From NCBI GenBank assembly GCA_019914945.1, contig CM034103.1, positions 12,400,001 to 12,464,000 of the forward strand: 64,000 nt of DNA. The letters are read 5' to 3'. The translations under genes were made by a program, and so were the position numbers. The DNA comes from Typha latifolia. Lineage: Eukaryota; Streptophyta; Magnoliopsida; Poales; Typhaceae. Shown piece after piece: positions 23,622 to 34,124 of the stretch (position 1 is its first letter; every line of letters begins with the position of its first letter). The notes under the pieces were generated by a model, which had not been told where the DNA came from, did not search any database, and saw nothing but the letters and a program-made list of their open reading frames with translations.

Positions 23622-24569
23622 TTATGCAACATACTCATTCTCAAGTACCGGTTGTGTACGTGCCCCTGATGCCACAGGTGCTTGAGTGTTTCCGACTCGC
23701 GTCATGTGCAATGTCTCTCCAATTGCAGCACGATGTTCCATTTCTGCGACCTTCCTATCGTGTGTATATCGACCAACCCAGGCCCCTAGCAGAACCAAGA
23801 GAACTAAAGCAACAAATCCTCCAGCAATGCCTCCAGTAATCTTCCACACCTTAGAACTGCTCTTATGGTGATCTTGCTGCGGACCTGGACCAGGGAATAC
23901 ACCTGGTGCTGAAGAAGGAGCAAGGCCAGTGGAATTAACCACAATTGAGAAGTGGCCCCGTCGGTATGTCGAACAAACGTTGCTGGAGACCAAGTCTCTG
24001 AATTGTGGCACACCATCTAAATCAAACCACACACATCTGGCTACCAGCCCACTGGGCACTGGGCTTGCATTTGTGAAGTTGATCGATATTGGCAAGTCTG
24101 AGGACACAAAATTCAATTCAGGCAAGTTGGTAGCTGACAAGTTTTCTGCATCGTATGCAAGGAGGCCAAGTACAGGAGCTAGGTAAGTAAAACCAGGAAG
24201 AGGATAGTAGAAAGAAGACCAATTACCCAGACTATGGTAAACAAATGCAAGCCTTTCAACATAAGGCTGCGCAAGGACACCAGCAGGAATATCAAACTCT
24301 TTGTATCTCTGAAATCCTCTTAGTCTCAAACTCCCACTCCGCAGCCTTAGGGCAGCAATCTTGATGCCAGTGAGATTGGATGGTACTTCACCATCATAAG
24401 GGACTCCAGTGTGAGGATTAATGAAAGCACGGTAAGCATAGTCCTGAAGTTGTGCATCCAGTTTTCTTGCAGGTGTTGGAGAGTCTTCAGGTGATTGCGC
24501 CTTACATCGGTGCGCCGACAAAATCACAATGAGAGCAATGAAGAAAACGAAATGGTGAATGGACTTCAT
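23622..24569 (-). CDS. DUF1191 family type I membrane protein
   Basis: A single uninterrupted frame of 315 residues. The N-terminus (MKSIHHFVFFIALIVILSA) is a signal peptide with a likely cleavage near residue 24. An extracellular domain of about 215 residues follows, with several N-glycosylation sequons (NLT, NWS, NLS, NFT, NST). A Pro/Ser-rich stalk leads to one transmembrane helix (about 244-266, GGIAGGFVALVLLVLLGAWV) and a short cytoplasmic tail with RYTHDRKVAEMEHRA. This architecture and the DAYRAFINPHTGVPYDG-like start match the plant-specific DUF1191 family, which has no established biochemical function; most members are intronless. It was placed by memory of the family. The leader probably extends to about 25.35 kb through a CT-rich stretch. 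Confidence 0.88.
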   Translation of the reverse strand: MKSIHHFVFFIALIVILSAHRCKAQSPEDSPTPARKLDAQLQDYAYRAFINPHTGVPYDGEVPSNLTGIKIAALRLRSGSLRLRGFQRYKEFDIPAGVLAQPYVERLAFVYHSLGNWSSFYYPLPGFTYLAPVLGLLAYDAENLSATNLPELNFVSSDLPISINFTNASPVPSGLVARCVWFDLDGVPQFRDLVSSNVCSTYRRGHFSIVVNSTGLAPSSAPGVFPGPGPQQDHHKSSSKVWKITGGIAGGFVALVLLVLLGAWVGRYTHDRKVAEMEHRAAIGETLHMTRVGNTQAPVASGARTQPVLENEYVA

Positions 24570-26457
24570 GGATTCTAAAGGTTCTCCAAAAGAGTGTATT
24601 TAGATCCAGTACAGAAACCCAGATCCCTTTTAGGCTTTAAAAGCAAAGGGATCTGGGCATGACAAGAAAAGGAGAACCTGAGAAGCTCCAGATCGACAGA
24701 TCCAATTACTGTAACATGCAGCTGGCCCTGTTCATTACTTTTTGATACTAAGACGAGGCAATGCGCACAATCAAATATTTTATGATCTTACAGAAAGATA
24801 TCAACTTTCCACCTTCGATCTCTAACCTTGATAAATTGAACTGATATCATCATAAGTCACAGCAGAGATGAAGCCAAAAGACCAATCTTTCTCCAATGTA
24901 CCTGCATCAAGCTCAGTCGAAACCCTAAATAGCCCGAGACTTGATTCAGAACTCAGCAATGCATTTGCACTAGAGCTTAAGCTCCCAAATCCTTCCAAAA
25001 ATGAAAAGAAAAAACTTTTTCTCAAGAAAACCCCCAACAACCTCCAGAATCCACCAATGCCGGCAGACCAAAAGCTTAGAATTACCACCAATCCCACGAA
25101 TATAAAAGAAGATATCCTTCCAGAACAAACCCGAATCGCGACAATGTCGGAGAAATCCTAGCGATCCTCGAGGCCTCGAACAATATCACCGCAGATCTTA
25201 CGGGGAAGAGAGAGCGAAGAGGCCGAATCAAAACGATTTCTTATCGAATAAACCGATAAGATTCGGTAGGTCGCGTCAGAGAACAGAGAGAGAACGATTT
25301 AGGAGTCCACAAAAATGGAAAACTATTCGGAGGCGAGAGAGAGAGAGAGAGAGAGAGTGAGTGAAATAAATCACGAGAAGGTTTGTCGAATAAAACACTG
25401 ATTCATAAACCCCACTGGAGAGTCCTAAAATCCCCAAATTGCCCCTAATTTTTCGCCGGACGTGGTCGAAGGCGTCACCTTGACGCCTTAACGCCGTTAG
25501 TGCTCTCTTTATCTTTTTCTTTGAGTACTCTTTTCGCAACGTCTGGATTCCTTCGAGACCTTTTACTGGACTCTCTCTTTGGAAACCTTTTTATATTCCA
25601 GGGGGCTTTTTGTAAAGTTTGAGGTTACTAGTTTACTCTCGGTCGGGCGAGATCAAGCCGTCTGATCTCAATCTTACGGTTGATGAAGTAATCAAATAGA
25701 GTTTAGATACACATGAAACAGTGCAGATTTTGCCTTTTCTCACACACACACAAAAAAAAAAAATAAATAAATAAATTAGAGTTTAGATAAACATAACACT
25801 GAGCAAAAGCATCATCTGAACTTTTATCATAATTATCGTGAAAATAATTAAAAATAAAAAAAGGGTAATTAAGATCTATTACTAGAAGACTATATAGAGA
25901 AGAGTAACGCTTTGAAATCGTAGACATACGGATTTTATAGTTCCCAATCTGGGATTTGTTGCAAGGTACCTAAGTGTTAGGATTGTTATTAATTTATGAT
26001 TGTATATGTATATGATTGAATTATATTCATTGTTCATCAAATTTTGCGATGCTCCTAGCCTGGAAAATTCTTGATTTCGATGCTCGTGGTTGTTAAGATC
26101 AGCATCATAAATTGTTTCTTGATTTTGTTTTCTTTTTTTCTAATACAATTTAACACGATCTAAGTTGACCGGTTCTCGGATTTGCATTGTTTCAAGTATA
26201 TTCTTGGGTAAATCTTTCTTTTTGTCTTGAACCTAAAGACGCAAAGGTATTAATCATGGAGCTATATACGGTTGGTTTTCTCTACTTGTGCTCGTGCGAA
26301 CTAACTACTTTTACGTGGTATAGATAAGATTTTTAGTTGGCTTTATTATGTCAGGATCGATCTATTGTTCTTAATATTTTGTGTCCTATCTATCTCCGTT
26401 TAATCCTGAAATCGTCTGAAATATGCAGTCTTGAAGAGTCATATAAATAACGTTGTC
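24570..26457. promoter_or_regulatory. Divergent intergenic region DUF1191 / ATG18
   Basis: Holds the long leader of the DUF1191 gene (a (GA)n tract sits near 25336-25357) and the promoter and leader of the ATG18-like gene. A 97-codon plus-strand frame at 24868-25161 lies antisense to the leader and lacks family features, so it was not called. The segment 25.7-26.4 kb is AT-rich. Confidence 0.4.
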
Positions 26458-28639
26458 ATGAGCTCAGAGGCGAAGGCATCATCATCATCATCATCATCTC
26501 TTGTTCCAATATCTGAACCTCAACTGGACACTAAAGATGACAACAATGGAACTGAATTTCTATGCCTGTCATGGAGTAAGAACTACGAGTCCTTTACCGT
26601 CGGCACGAACACCGGTTTCCGGAGTTACCGCTGCGATCCCTTTGCGGAGATATCTCGGAGTGATTTCGAAGACAGTGGCTTTGCAGTTGTCGAGATGCTG
26701 CAACGCCAGGGTACCTACGTTCTTGTCGGTGTCGCTGCCGGTCCGCTGTTCGCGCGAAACAAAGTGATGTTCTGGAACGCAGTGGAGGGCCACTGCACCT
26801 GTGAGCTCGTGCTCCAGCATGAAGTAATGGCGGTGAAGATAGTGGACGATCGACACCTCGTCGTGGTTCATGAACACACGGTATGTGTGTACAAAATTGG
26901 AGCGCAGAAGCCTCTTCGCCAAATCGAGACCTTCAGTAATCCCAAGGGAATTTGCAGCGTCTCTTCTCGTTCCTACTCCTCCACCATGGCTTGCCTCGGC
27001 CTGCATAGGGGACGAGTTCGGGTTGAGCACCTTAATCGGAAGGAGACCAAGTACATAGGAGCACACGATTCTGACATTGGTTGCCTTAGTTTGAGCTCGG
27101 ATGGGTTTCTCGTTGCGACTGCAAGCACCAAGGGTACGTTGATAAGAATTTTTAACACCGAGGATGGAACTTGCCTGCAAGAGGTAAGCAGTCTGAGATC
27201 TCGTGTTATTCCTCTTCTACTTTCTCCTATTTTTTTGCAACATTTTTGTTGGTTTGAGAGATCTTCTTCCATACCGAGGTTTTGGGTATGGAATGCAAAT
27301 CTGCCAGCCGATGGACGGAAGAATTAATATCAAGGAGAGTTTGTGCTAATTATCGCCTAAATCGAGAGAGATGGAACTTATTTAATTTAAACTCTCTATT
27401 CATTTTGAATCAATATTCAAAAACAAAAGAAGGAGAAGTATTTTTGGATGACTTTCTAGTCCTTGAAACCGTAATTAAAGGGATATGTGAAAACTGGTAC
27501 CAAATATGAAAGAAAGAGAGAAACCGGTTATATTGTCACTAAGATTAACAGTAGGAATTAGAATGCACTACTGAAGTACTTGCCTTAGTTTTATATTTGA
27601 TGCTAAAACAATTAGCAACAAATATTTGAATACATTAGCGCTTGCTCTTCCAGAGTTCTACTCTTCTGGTGTTTTTCTTGCTGTTGTTTTCATGTATTCC
27701 TTCTCTAATTCTAACAATGGAGAAAAATGCAGTTGCGTAGGGGAGCAGATAGAGCTGAAATATACAGCATTACTTTTTCTCCGACTGCCAAGTGGCTGGC
27801 AGTTTCTAGTGACAAAGGCACAGTTCACATATTTAGCCTTAATATTCAAGAAGTCAGCGATGAAATTTCCCATAAAATCTGTTCGAACGTCAGCTCATCA
27901 CTGTCTTTTATGAAAGGTCAGAATTGATACTGATTCATAATACCTGCATTTGTTGTCGCTGGTGGTAGAGAATAAGGAACTCTTACATTTACTTATTTGA
28001 ATTGATTCATTAAGTGATACTGTGGATGTTTTCTACTTGATTTTACACTTCTGATGATCACAAACAAAAGTGCAGATCTCTTGTAACATTTTCCTTGAAT
28101 TATTCAAGTTATGAACTGCATAGATAATAGATAGTATAAACGAGGATGGTTGATCATCTTACATGCAAGTTGTTAAATTTTCCAGGGATGCTGCCAAAAT
28201 ACTTCAGTTCTGAGTGGTCATTCTCTCAATTCCACTTACCACAACTGAAGCAATGCATTGCTGCATTTGGATCATCTAACACTCTACTAATTGTCAGCAT
28301 GGATGGCAGGTAAAAAAATTCCTCTCCCACTCTTTCAGACATAAGAAGGCACTGTCATCATACATTGTTTTTGAGGCAAAAACTAGAAAATACTGACTCA
28401 ATTTTCAAAGAGTAAAAACATGGAGTGTGGATTAGAAAAAAAAACTTCCTACTGCAATATTTACTGAAAGACCAAATACCATAATAATAAATTTTTTTCT
28501 TTCTTTCGTGTCCAGCTTTCGCAGGTGCAGCTTTGATCCAGTAAATGGAGGGAAGATGGCAGAGGAAGAATGTTTCTCCTTAAATGAAGTCGATATCAAG
28601 CTACTACTGCCACCTGATGATGTCTTCTGGGGATATTAG
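26458..28639 (+). CDS. ATG18: ATG18/WIPI-type PROPPIN autophagy protein
   Basis: Four exons, 26458-27183, 27733-27916, 28186-28309 and 28516-28639, give 385 residues. PROPPINs are seven-bladed WD-repeat beta-propellers that bind PI3P/PI(3,5)P2 on membranes and act in autophagosome formation. The tell-tale motif is LRRG at residues 243-246 within [17 protein letters not shown], the plant form of the FRRG lipid-binding motif. Flanking blades read [20 protein letters not shown] and [16 protein letters not shown]. The start chosen is [14 protein letters not shown]; an in-frame TTG upstream is not a credible start. The N-terminus has a Ser run from a (TCA)n tract. Blades 2-3 diverge from typical ATG18a ([18 protein letters not shown]), so it may be a distinct paralogue. 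Exon 1 is GC-rich, later exons AT-rich. Confidence 0.93.
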
Positions 28640-28740
28640 TCGAACTCTGTTTCCATAATTGCTACTTGAGAGTGTGCATAAAATTTCCAGTTCTGTTTGA
28701 GAACTTTATATAGCATTTGAATTAAAGTTTACAATATTCT

Positions 28741-28746
28741 AATAAA
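28741..28746 (+). terminator. AATAAA polyadenylation signal of the ATG18-like gene
   Basis: A canonical AATAAA lies about 100 bases after the stop and 18 bases before the tRNA-Pro gene. Confidence 0.5.
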
Positions 28747-28763
28747 ATCATCAGAAATCACAA

Positions 28764-28835
28764 GGGCGTTTGGTCTAGTGGTATGATTCTTGCTTTGGGT
28801 GCAAGAGGTCGCGAGTTCGATTCTCGCAACGCCCC
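28764..28835 (+). tRNA. tRNA-Pro(UGG)
   Basis: A 72-nt cloverleaf with no intron. The acceptor stem GGGCGTT pairs with AACGCCC, the discriminator base is C, and no CCA is encoded. The anticodon stem CTTGC/GCAAG carries the 7-nt loop TTTGGGT with anticodon TGG at 28796-28798. The T arm is GCGAG-TTCGATT-CTCGC. The D arm contains the TGGTCTAGTGGTA stretch that also forms the internal A box, and GTTCGATTC forms the B box for RNA polymerase III. A T-run terminator follows at 28836. It matches the nuclear plant tRNA-Pro consensus and lies against the end of the ATG18-like gene. Confidence 0.97.
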
Positions 28836-28956
28836 TTTTATATAGTCTTTCATTTTATTATTTTTTCTATTTCTTCATCTCTATTTATTTTACTAAATAA
28901 AGTTATATATAATCTTTTGAAATAATATAGTGATATCCAAAGATTAAGGTTTTTTA

Positions 28957-29000
28957 AATAAAAAGGCCCACAGTGGAAAATAAAAAGGCCCACGGTGGAA
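28957..29000. repeat. 22-bp tandem duplication
   Basis: Two 22-bp copies of a unit containing aaaaaggcccac lie back to back, differing by one base (cacagtgg versus cacggtgg). Confidence 0.8.
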
Positions 29001-29004
29001 AATA

Positions 29005-29825
29005 CTAAGGTTCAAAGTATCGGGATGGCCGTCCAAAAAAATGATACTATCGATAGTATCGGCCATCCGTATCGCACTGTATTTTAAAATAATTTTTAAA
29101 ATACATAAAATTTCTTAATTTTTTAGAAAAATAAATAATAAGATATAAATATAAATTATTTATATATAAAGTCTAAAAACTAAAAAATAAATATTATTTT
29201 TCAATTTCAATTTCTCCCATTTTCTACCACTCACCCTCTCTCTCTCTCCCATACAAATTAAAAAAAATTCTTACCTTCTCTCCACTAATTCTCTTTTTTT
29301 ATCAAACTCTCTCCCACTAATTCTCTCTTATCAAACTCTCTCTCTTTAATTAACTCTCTCTTCTACTAACTCTCTCTCTTAAAAACTCTTCCTCTCCCTT
29401 AACAACTATTACCTCTTTAAGATAGTTTTTTAATTTTTATTTTCTCTCCATGTCTCTCTCTCTCCTCTTCCCCTCTCTCTTCTTTCCTCTCCCAAACTCT
29501 ATCTCTTTCTCCCTCTCTCTCTTTCATCTCTCTCTCTTTCCCTCTCTTTCACTCTCTCTTGCTCCATCTCTCTTTGTTTCTCTCTTTCCCTCTCTCTCTC
29601 TTCCTCCCTCTCTTTCCCTCTTTCTCTCTCTCTTTCCCCTTTCTCTTTTCTTTCTCTCTTACCCATGCTCGTCTCGGGCAGGATCGGCCGATACGACCGA
29701 TCTTAACCCAAAACGAATCGGGTATCGGCTGATTCGGCCGATACCCGACCGAACAGGGATCGACTTATCCCGATCTGTTTCGGTCAATCCCAATCCATTT
29801 CGGCCGAAACTAGGAACCATAGAAA
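29005..29825. repeat. Candidate non-autonomous repeat element with palindromes and CT-rich core
   Basis: The block starts near ggttcaaagtatcgg and ends near ccgaaactaggaacc, with a short inverted GGTTC/GAACC match. Inside lie a perfect 18-bp palindrome (29043-29060) flanked by GGATGGCC/GGCCATCC arms, about 440 bases of CT-rich sequence (29.22-29.66 kb), and a GC-richer end with repeated cggccgat and its complement. Such CGGCCGATA-rich blocks look like dispersed plant repeats. No transposase or clear target-site duplication was seen. A 131-codon frame through the CT tract is low-complexity and was not called. Confidence 0.4.
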
Positions 29826-30719
29826 ATACGATTAATAACTCCTAACTCTACTACCATAAGAAGAAATAAGCATCAACCCTAGGAGAAATGCTGATGAGGA
29901 GCACCCTCGATTGAGTAAGAGGAATTTTTTTTTTTAAACTCTAGCAGAGTTCTTCTGTTCATAAGTTCTTAAGATTAAGTTACTCATAAAATGGTAATTT
30001 ACAAATTAGCTAAGTTACCCATAGACCCATTGGGCCATCACTGCTTCTTCTTCTTCTTCTTTTTTCTTTTTTTTTTGTTTGGATATTTCTACCTTATTAA
30101 TTCCATTTATTTATCTTCTTTTTCCATTGTTAAAAGAAAGAAGGCTAACATATATTGCAAATAGTTTCAGCAACCTAGAAAAACCCAGCACTTTTCCTCT
30201 GTTTGGACTGGATCTTCTTTACCCATTTTTGTCTCCTTTTTTAGATAATAAAATTCACCCTTGTAATAAAAAAAAAATTGAAGAAAAAAAAAAGAGTTAA
30301 CTCATGAAATAAACTGCTACATTATATAAAATTACAATTAAATTGCTAGAATGCTCCAAGCTGAGACAAATTATAATTCCACCCATAAAGGCATTCTTAT
30401 TCATCTATTTATCAGGCTTAGTGATGCACCTTTTTTTTCCTCCACGAATATAAGTGATACCGAGTGGTAGTTAAGGATTCAAAAATGTAATTAACTCTCA
30501 ATATTAGTTGTAGTAGTAATGGGCTTGTCCAGATTAATTAAGCCCAAGAACGAATTATCCACGTGTCATAAAGTGGGCCCATCTTATCTCCTCTCCCATA
30601 CCACAATTCATCTACCCTTCTCCCCCCCCCCCCACCCCCAAACAACACCACACGAAGCAAATCCTTCGAGACGATCTCAGAGCTAATTTTTTTTTTAAAA
30701 AAAAAAATTAGCAGAGGCG
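29826..30719. promoter_or_regulatory. Promoter and leader region of NdhN
   Basis: AT-rich spacer, then a proximal region with a site II-like gtgggcccatc near 30571-30581, a run of C bases at about 30622-30640, and an A/T inverted repeat directly before the start codon. No TATA box was placed. Confidence 0.4.
30682..30712. repeat. A/T inverted repeat next to the NdhN start
   Basis: GCTAA, ten T, eleven A, TTAGC: a nearly perfect 31-base palindrome able to form a hairpin in DNA or mRNA, ending seven bases before the ATG. Confidence 0.9.
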
Positions 30720-31050
30720 ATGTCGTCCTCCGCCATCGCGCTGCGGTCAGCCTCACCGCTGCCCTCGTCATGCGGCGGAGGTAGACGGCGGAGAAGGACG
30801 GGGGCGGTGAAGTGCGGGTTGGTGGACCTGATAGGCGGTGACCTGATCCGACCGGACATGGGGCGGTGGCTGGAGGACGTGGAGAAGCACAAGGCGCTGG
30901 CGGTGTACTCACCGCATGAGGGCGGGTACGAGGGGAGGTACCTCACCCGCCTCCGCTACCAAGGTTATCGCTTCCTTGATCTCACCGCCCGGGGACTCGG
31001 CGACCCCGAGTCGACCCTTACCAAGATACACCCCGTTTGCCCCGTCCGTA

Positions 31051-31081
<31 letters not shown>

Positions 31082-32266
31082 AGATATATATATATATATA
31101 TATATATATTTTTATATTTTGAAAAAAAATATTTGATACGTGATAATACTACTTGTGCTCACCATATGGCAGGAAAATAAGAACAGTCTAACCAGGTTTT
31201 GAAGCCATGTCCCCAGAAAAAACTAGCTCTAATATCCGTTAGATAATTATTTAACCTATAAATTTAAAGTAGTTAGATAACATTATAATGATGTAATATT
31301 ATATCCTAAATATTTTTGTTTAGAGAATTAGATATATTTTTAAAACTATTTGAAAGAATTGGTTCTAAATTACTAAAGATACTTTGTTCTTCTTATCAGC
31401 GTTTTATTTACTTATATGATACCATTACTCGAGAACAGATCTGCACTTATTCTTCCAAATAGTTTTGGAAACTCATCTATTCATCTAATATTTTTTGGAA
31501 AGCTTTACCTAATTATCCAATAAAAAAATTAAAGTCTCTTTAACCATTGAATGTGTTGTGCAATTTATCTAAGGTTTTACATGAACTATGTAAACCACCT
31601 CTCTTTCTTTCTTTCTTTCTTTCTTCTTCCATTGTTATTATTATGATTGCTGACTTGAACCATTGAAGAGTGCAGCCTCACCTTGGAAGACAACCCATAG
31701 CAAGGTGGTATTTTCCTCCTGAGGTGGATTACAGGCTCTCCTTATTGCCTCCAGATGCCAAAGGTCTTGTTCTTTGGATCATTGAAGCCAAGGTTATATA
31801 TATTACTTACCTCTATAGTCTAGAGAAATTTTACAATTTAATTATATTTATTTTTATTAATTTATAATAATAGATTTTAGTGTGCATTATATATATAAAT
31901 TATGTATACTCCATTGTAACAAAATAGGTATGAACTACATAAAATATATGCCTCTTAGAACTAGCTATAATTTGTTAGACCTCAAGCTATTGCATCTTCG
32001 TCACACTTCACTATTTCTTGTGTTGTTCTCCTTAGGTCCTCTCTAAGGCTGAGTTGCAATTCCTGGCCTTGCTGCCGAGCCTTCGCCCTAAAGTTAAAGT
32101 CATTGCCGAGTGTGGAAATTGGTAAGAAAATTTAAACTTTTTATAGAATTTTTTTTGGATAAATACTTCTTTTCTTTTCTAGTAAATTGATAATATTTTT
32201 CTATGCAGGAGGAAATTTGTTTGGAAGCCACTTAAAGAAATTGCAGGTCTTTCTTCGAGCGAATAA
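30720..32266 (+). CDS. NDHN: NAD(P)H-quinone oxidoreductase subunit N, chloroplastic
   Basis: Four exons, 30720-31043, 31676-31792, 32036-32121 and 32209-32266, give 194 residues. NdhN is a nuclear-encoded, stroma-facing subunit of the thylakoid NDH complex (subcomplex A), which drives cyclic electron flow around photosystem I. A Ser/Arg-rich transit peptide of about 30 residues precedes VDLIGGDLIRPDMGRWLEDV. Conserved blocks include GGYEGRYLTRLRYQGYRFLD, TARGLGDPE and LPPDAKGLVLWIIEAKVLSK. Exon 1 uses the weak donor GTCCGT, required by the frame, and intron 1 starts with (CT)n then (TA)n. Intron phases are consistent throughout. At the family's usual size it appears complete. Confidence 0.93.
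31051..31112. repeat. Compound (CT)n-(TA)n microsatellite in NdhN intron 1
   Basis: About 30 bases of CT repeats followed by about 26 bases of TA repeats, only a few bases inside the intron. Confidence 0.85.
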
Positions 32267-33428
32267 GTATAATAATGAGAGACGATGACTAAATTATTGG
32301 CGAAAATTTCACCGTCTCCTGTCTCATTTTGTACCCATTTTCCATTCTTATGCTTCACATAGTCTCAAAGAATTACATGATGTACATTTGTAATTTTAAC
32401 TTGATGTTCAAGTGCTAAATTTGTTTGTGTACATTTGCTCGAGAACACAAATCTGCTTATTTTATAGGAGGAAAATATGTGAGAATTTTGATCTTTTGTC
32501 AAGCTATAGACTATAAATGAAAAAAATTGAGGTGTGAATTCGCAAATGTGACAAAAGAAACGTAAAACGTTTTCCATAATAAGAATAAATATAGGTAGTG
32601 AGTTGCAAAAAAAATATGGCTATTGGCATGCCAGATGCAATACTAGCCGTCGGATGGGTATCATTCCTTCTGTTTTAAGTATACAAGAGCTCTCGCCCTA
32701 CGGAGGACGCGGCGCCTTGTTTTCCCGCCATTATTCTAAACCGTCTCTGTCTCTCTCTCTCTAGATCCCTCAGGTACGATCCTCTTCCTCCTAATGGTTT
32801 CTAATGTGGTATGATCTCTCTGCAATGGTTTATCATTGTTGGGACCGTTCTGGATGCTGAGGAATCGAAGAATTAGGGCTAGGGTAGACCATTTGTCGCT
32901 TGAAATGGATGACTTTTATGTTGTTTTTCTTGCCAAAAAAAAAGCCAATCTTGCTGCGCTGATCTCATGTCTGTCGAGGATTTCGAGAATTCTTGGTTAG
33001 TTGCTCGTCAAGGTAGCTTAAATGGGTTAGATTTCAGGAGAAAGGGTTAGAGTTTTAAGTTTAACTCCATCATTTTGATGTATGGAGATCGAATCAGGGG
33101 TTTGGCTTAGTTGAGGATTAGAGGCACAGGTATAATCTATTGATCTGAAATGGATCGATTGAGGAATTTTGTGAACTAACTACAGATCCTGTTACTCTCA
33201 GTCAGTAAAGATCAAGCTAGGGTTTCCATTTCTTGTTTATGAGATACCTCTCTGATTTGATCAAAAAGTATTTTCTAGTTAGGAAATTTGATTAGCTGGT
33301 TCTTGTTTTAGTGTGTTGAGGACTAGGAAATTAGCCTTGTGGACTGTTTGGGCTTTGGCTGGATTTGGTATTTTGGTACTTGTCCCAAGTGTGGCAATGG
33401 GGTTCTGAAAAGTTGCATAACTGCAGGC
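32267..33428 (+). promoter_or_regulatory. NdhN 3' end, then promoter, leader exon and leader intron of the next gene
   Basis: After the NdhN 3' untranslated region, a CT-rich leader near 32740-32773 is followed by a GTACGA donor and an intron that ends with ACTGCAG at 33421-33426, two bases before the ATG of the following gene. This is a typical plant leader intron just before the start. Confidence 0.45.
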
Positions 33429-34124
33429 ATGGAAACCAAATGTGGGGTGGTTATGATAGACAGTTTGGCAGACTCTATTCCTGCCAAAACTTCCTGCTTG
33501 GAGAAAATTGAAGTTGAAGAAGCTCATGAGAATGGTGTTTTGGAGGGGACTGAAGTTAAGGTGGAGAAAGTTGAGACTGCGATAAACTTTGTTTCTTCCG
33601 AAACTCACTGCTTGAAGAATGCCAGCGACGTAGAAGAGCTAGATATTACGATCTGCAAACATGACCGCGGAATAGATATTGCTCCTACAACACCAAGTTC
33701 TGATAGAGAGATGCTGGTATTGCTATCGGCCTCCGAAATTTGTGGGGAAGATTTAGAATCAGGCTGTCAGACTCCAAGGGACAGCATCTTTGATCCCTTT
33801 GCTCCTGGCCCAGAAGAATTGCTTTTTGCACCTAAGAAGATTGTGAAGATAAGAGATGGTCTTTTTAGCCGGCAGTTAAATTTCGACCTTCATGGTGAGT
33901 CCATTAAACATATTGAAAGCAATGTATCTGAGGATAGTAGAATTTGTTTGCAAGTCATTTATGACCTAACACTTCTGTTTCAGATCCAGGAGATTTCTGC
34001 TTCCAAGTTGCTAGTTGAGCCTAGTTCATCTGAACTCATCAAGACACGCAATTTGCTACCTTTCCTAAGTGGTATTGCAGAGACATATCCAGTTGCTCCT
34101 GTGAGACCCAACTTTCCAAATTGA
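33429..34124 (+). CDS. Plant-conserved protein of unknown function (TPRDSIFDPFAPGPEEL motif)
   Basis: One frame of 231 residues. The start is the first ATG after a leader-intron acceptor. The N-terminal half is acidic and low-complexity. The central motif TPRDSIFDPFAPGPEELLFA, followed by SRQLNFD, and the C-terminal block LLPFLSGIAETYPVAPVRP resemble, from memory, a plant family with a TP-x-x-x-x-FDPFAPGP motif and an LSGIAETCPGAP end; I cannot name it or give a function. Family members I recall continue past this block into a C(R)KLEF-like end, which is missing here. A strong donor (GTGAGT at 33895) and a CAG at 33981-33983 would allow an 89-base segment to be spliced out, giving a shorter 166-residue product without the C-terminal block. 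I prefer the unspliced form because it keeps that block. Confidence 0.65.
   Translation: METKCGVVMIDSLADSIPAKTSCLEKIEVEEAHENGVLEGTEVKVEKVETAINFVSSETHCLKNASDVEELDITICKHDRGIDIAPTTPSSDREMLVLLSASEICGEDLESGCQTPRDSIFDPFAPGPEELLFAPKKIVKIRDGLFSRQLNFDLHGESIKHIESNVSEDSRICLQVIYDLTLLFQIQEISASKLLVEPSSSELIKTRNLLPFLSGIAETYPVAPVRPNFPN

Noticed and set aside
24868..25161. 97-codon plus-strand frame
   Set aside because: Lies antisense to the probable leader of the DUF1191 gene and has no recognisable feature or splice context.
26431..26457. Upstream extension of the ATG18 frame
   Set aside because: It begins with TTG; the first in-frame ATG is at 26458 and gives a normal N-terminus.
29450..29845. 131-codon Ser/Leu-rich frame
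   Set aside because: It is the translation of a CT microsatellite; no complexity, no relatives expected.
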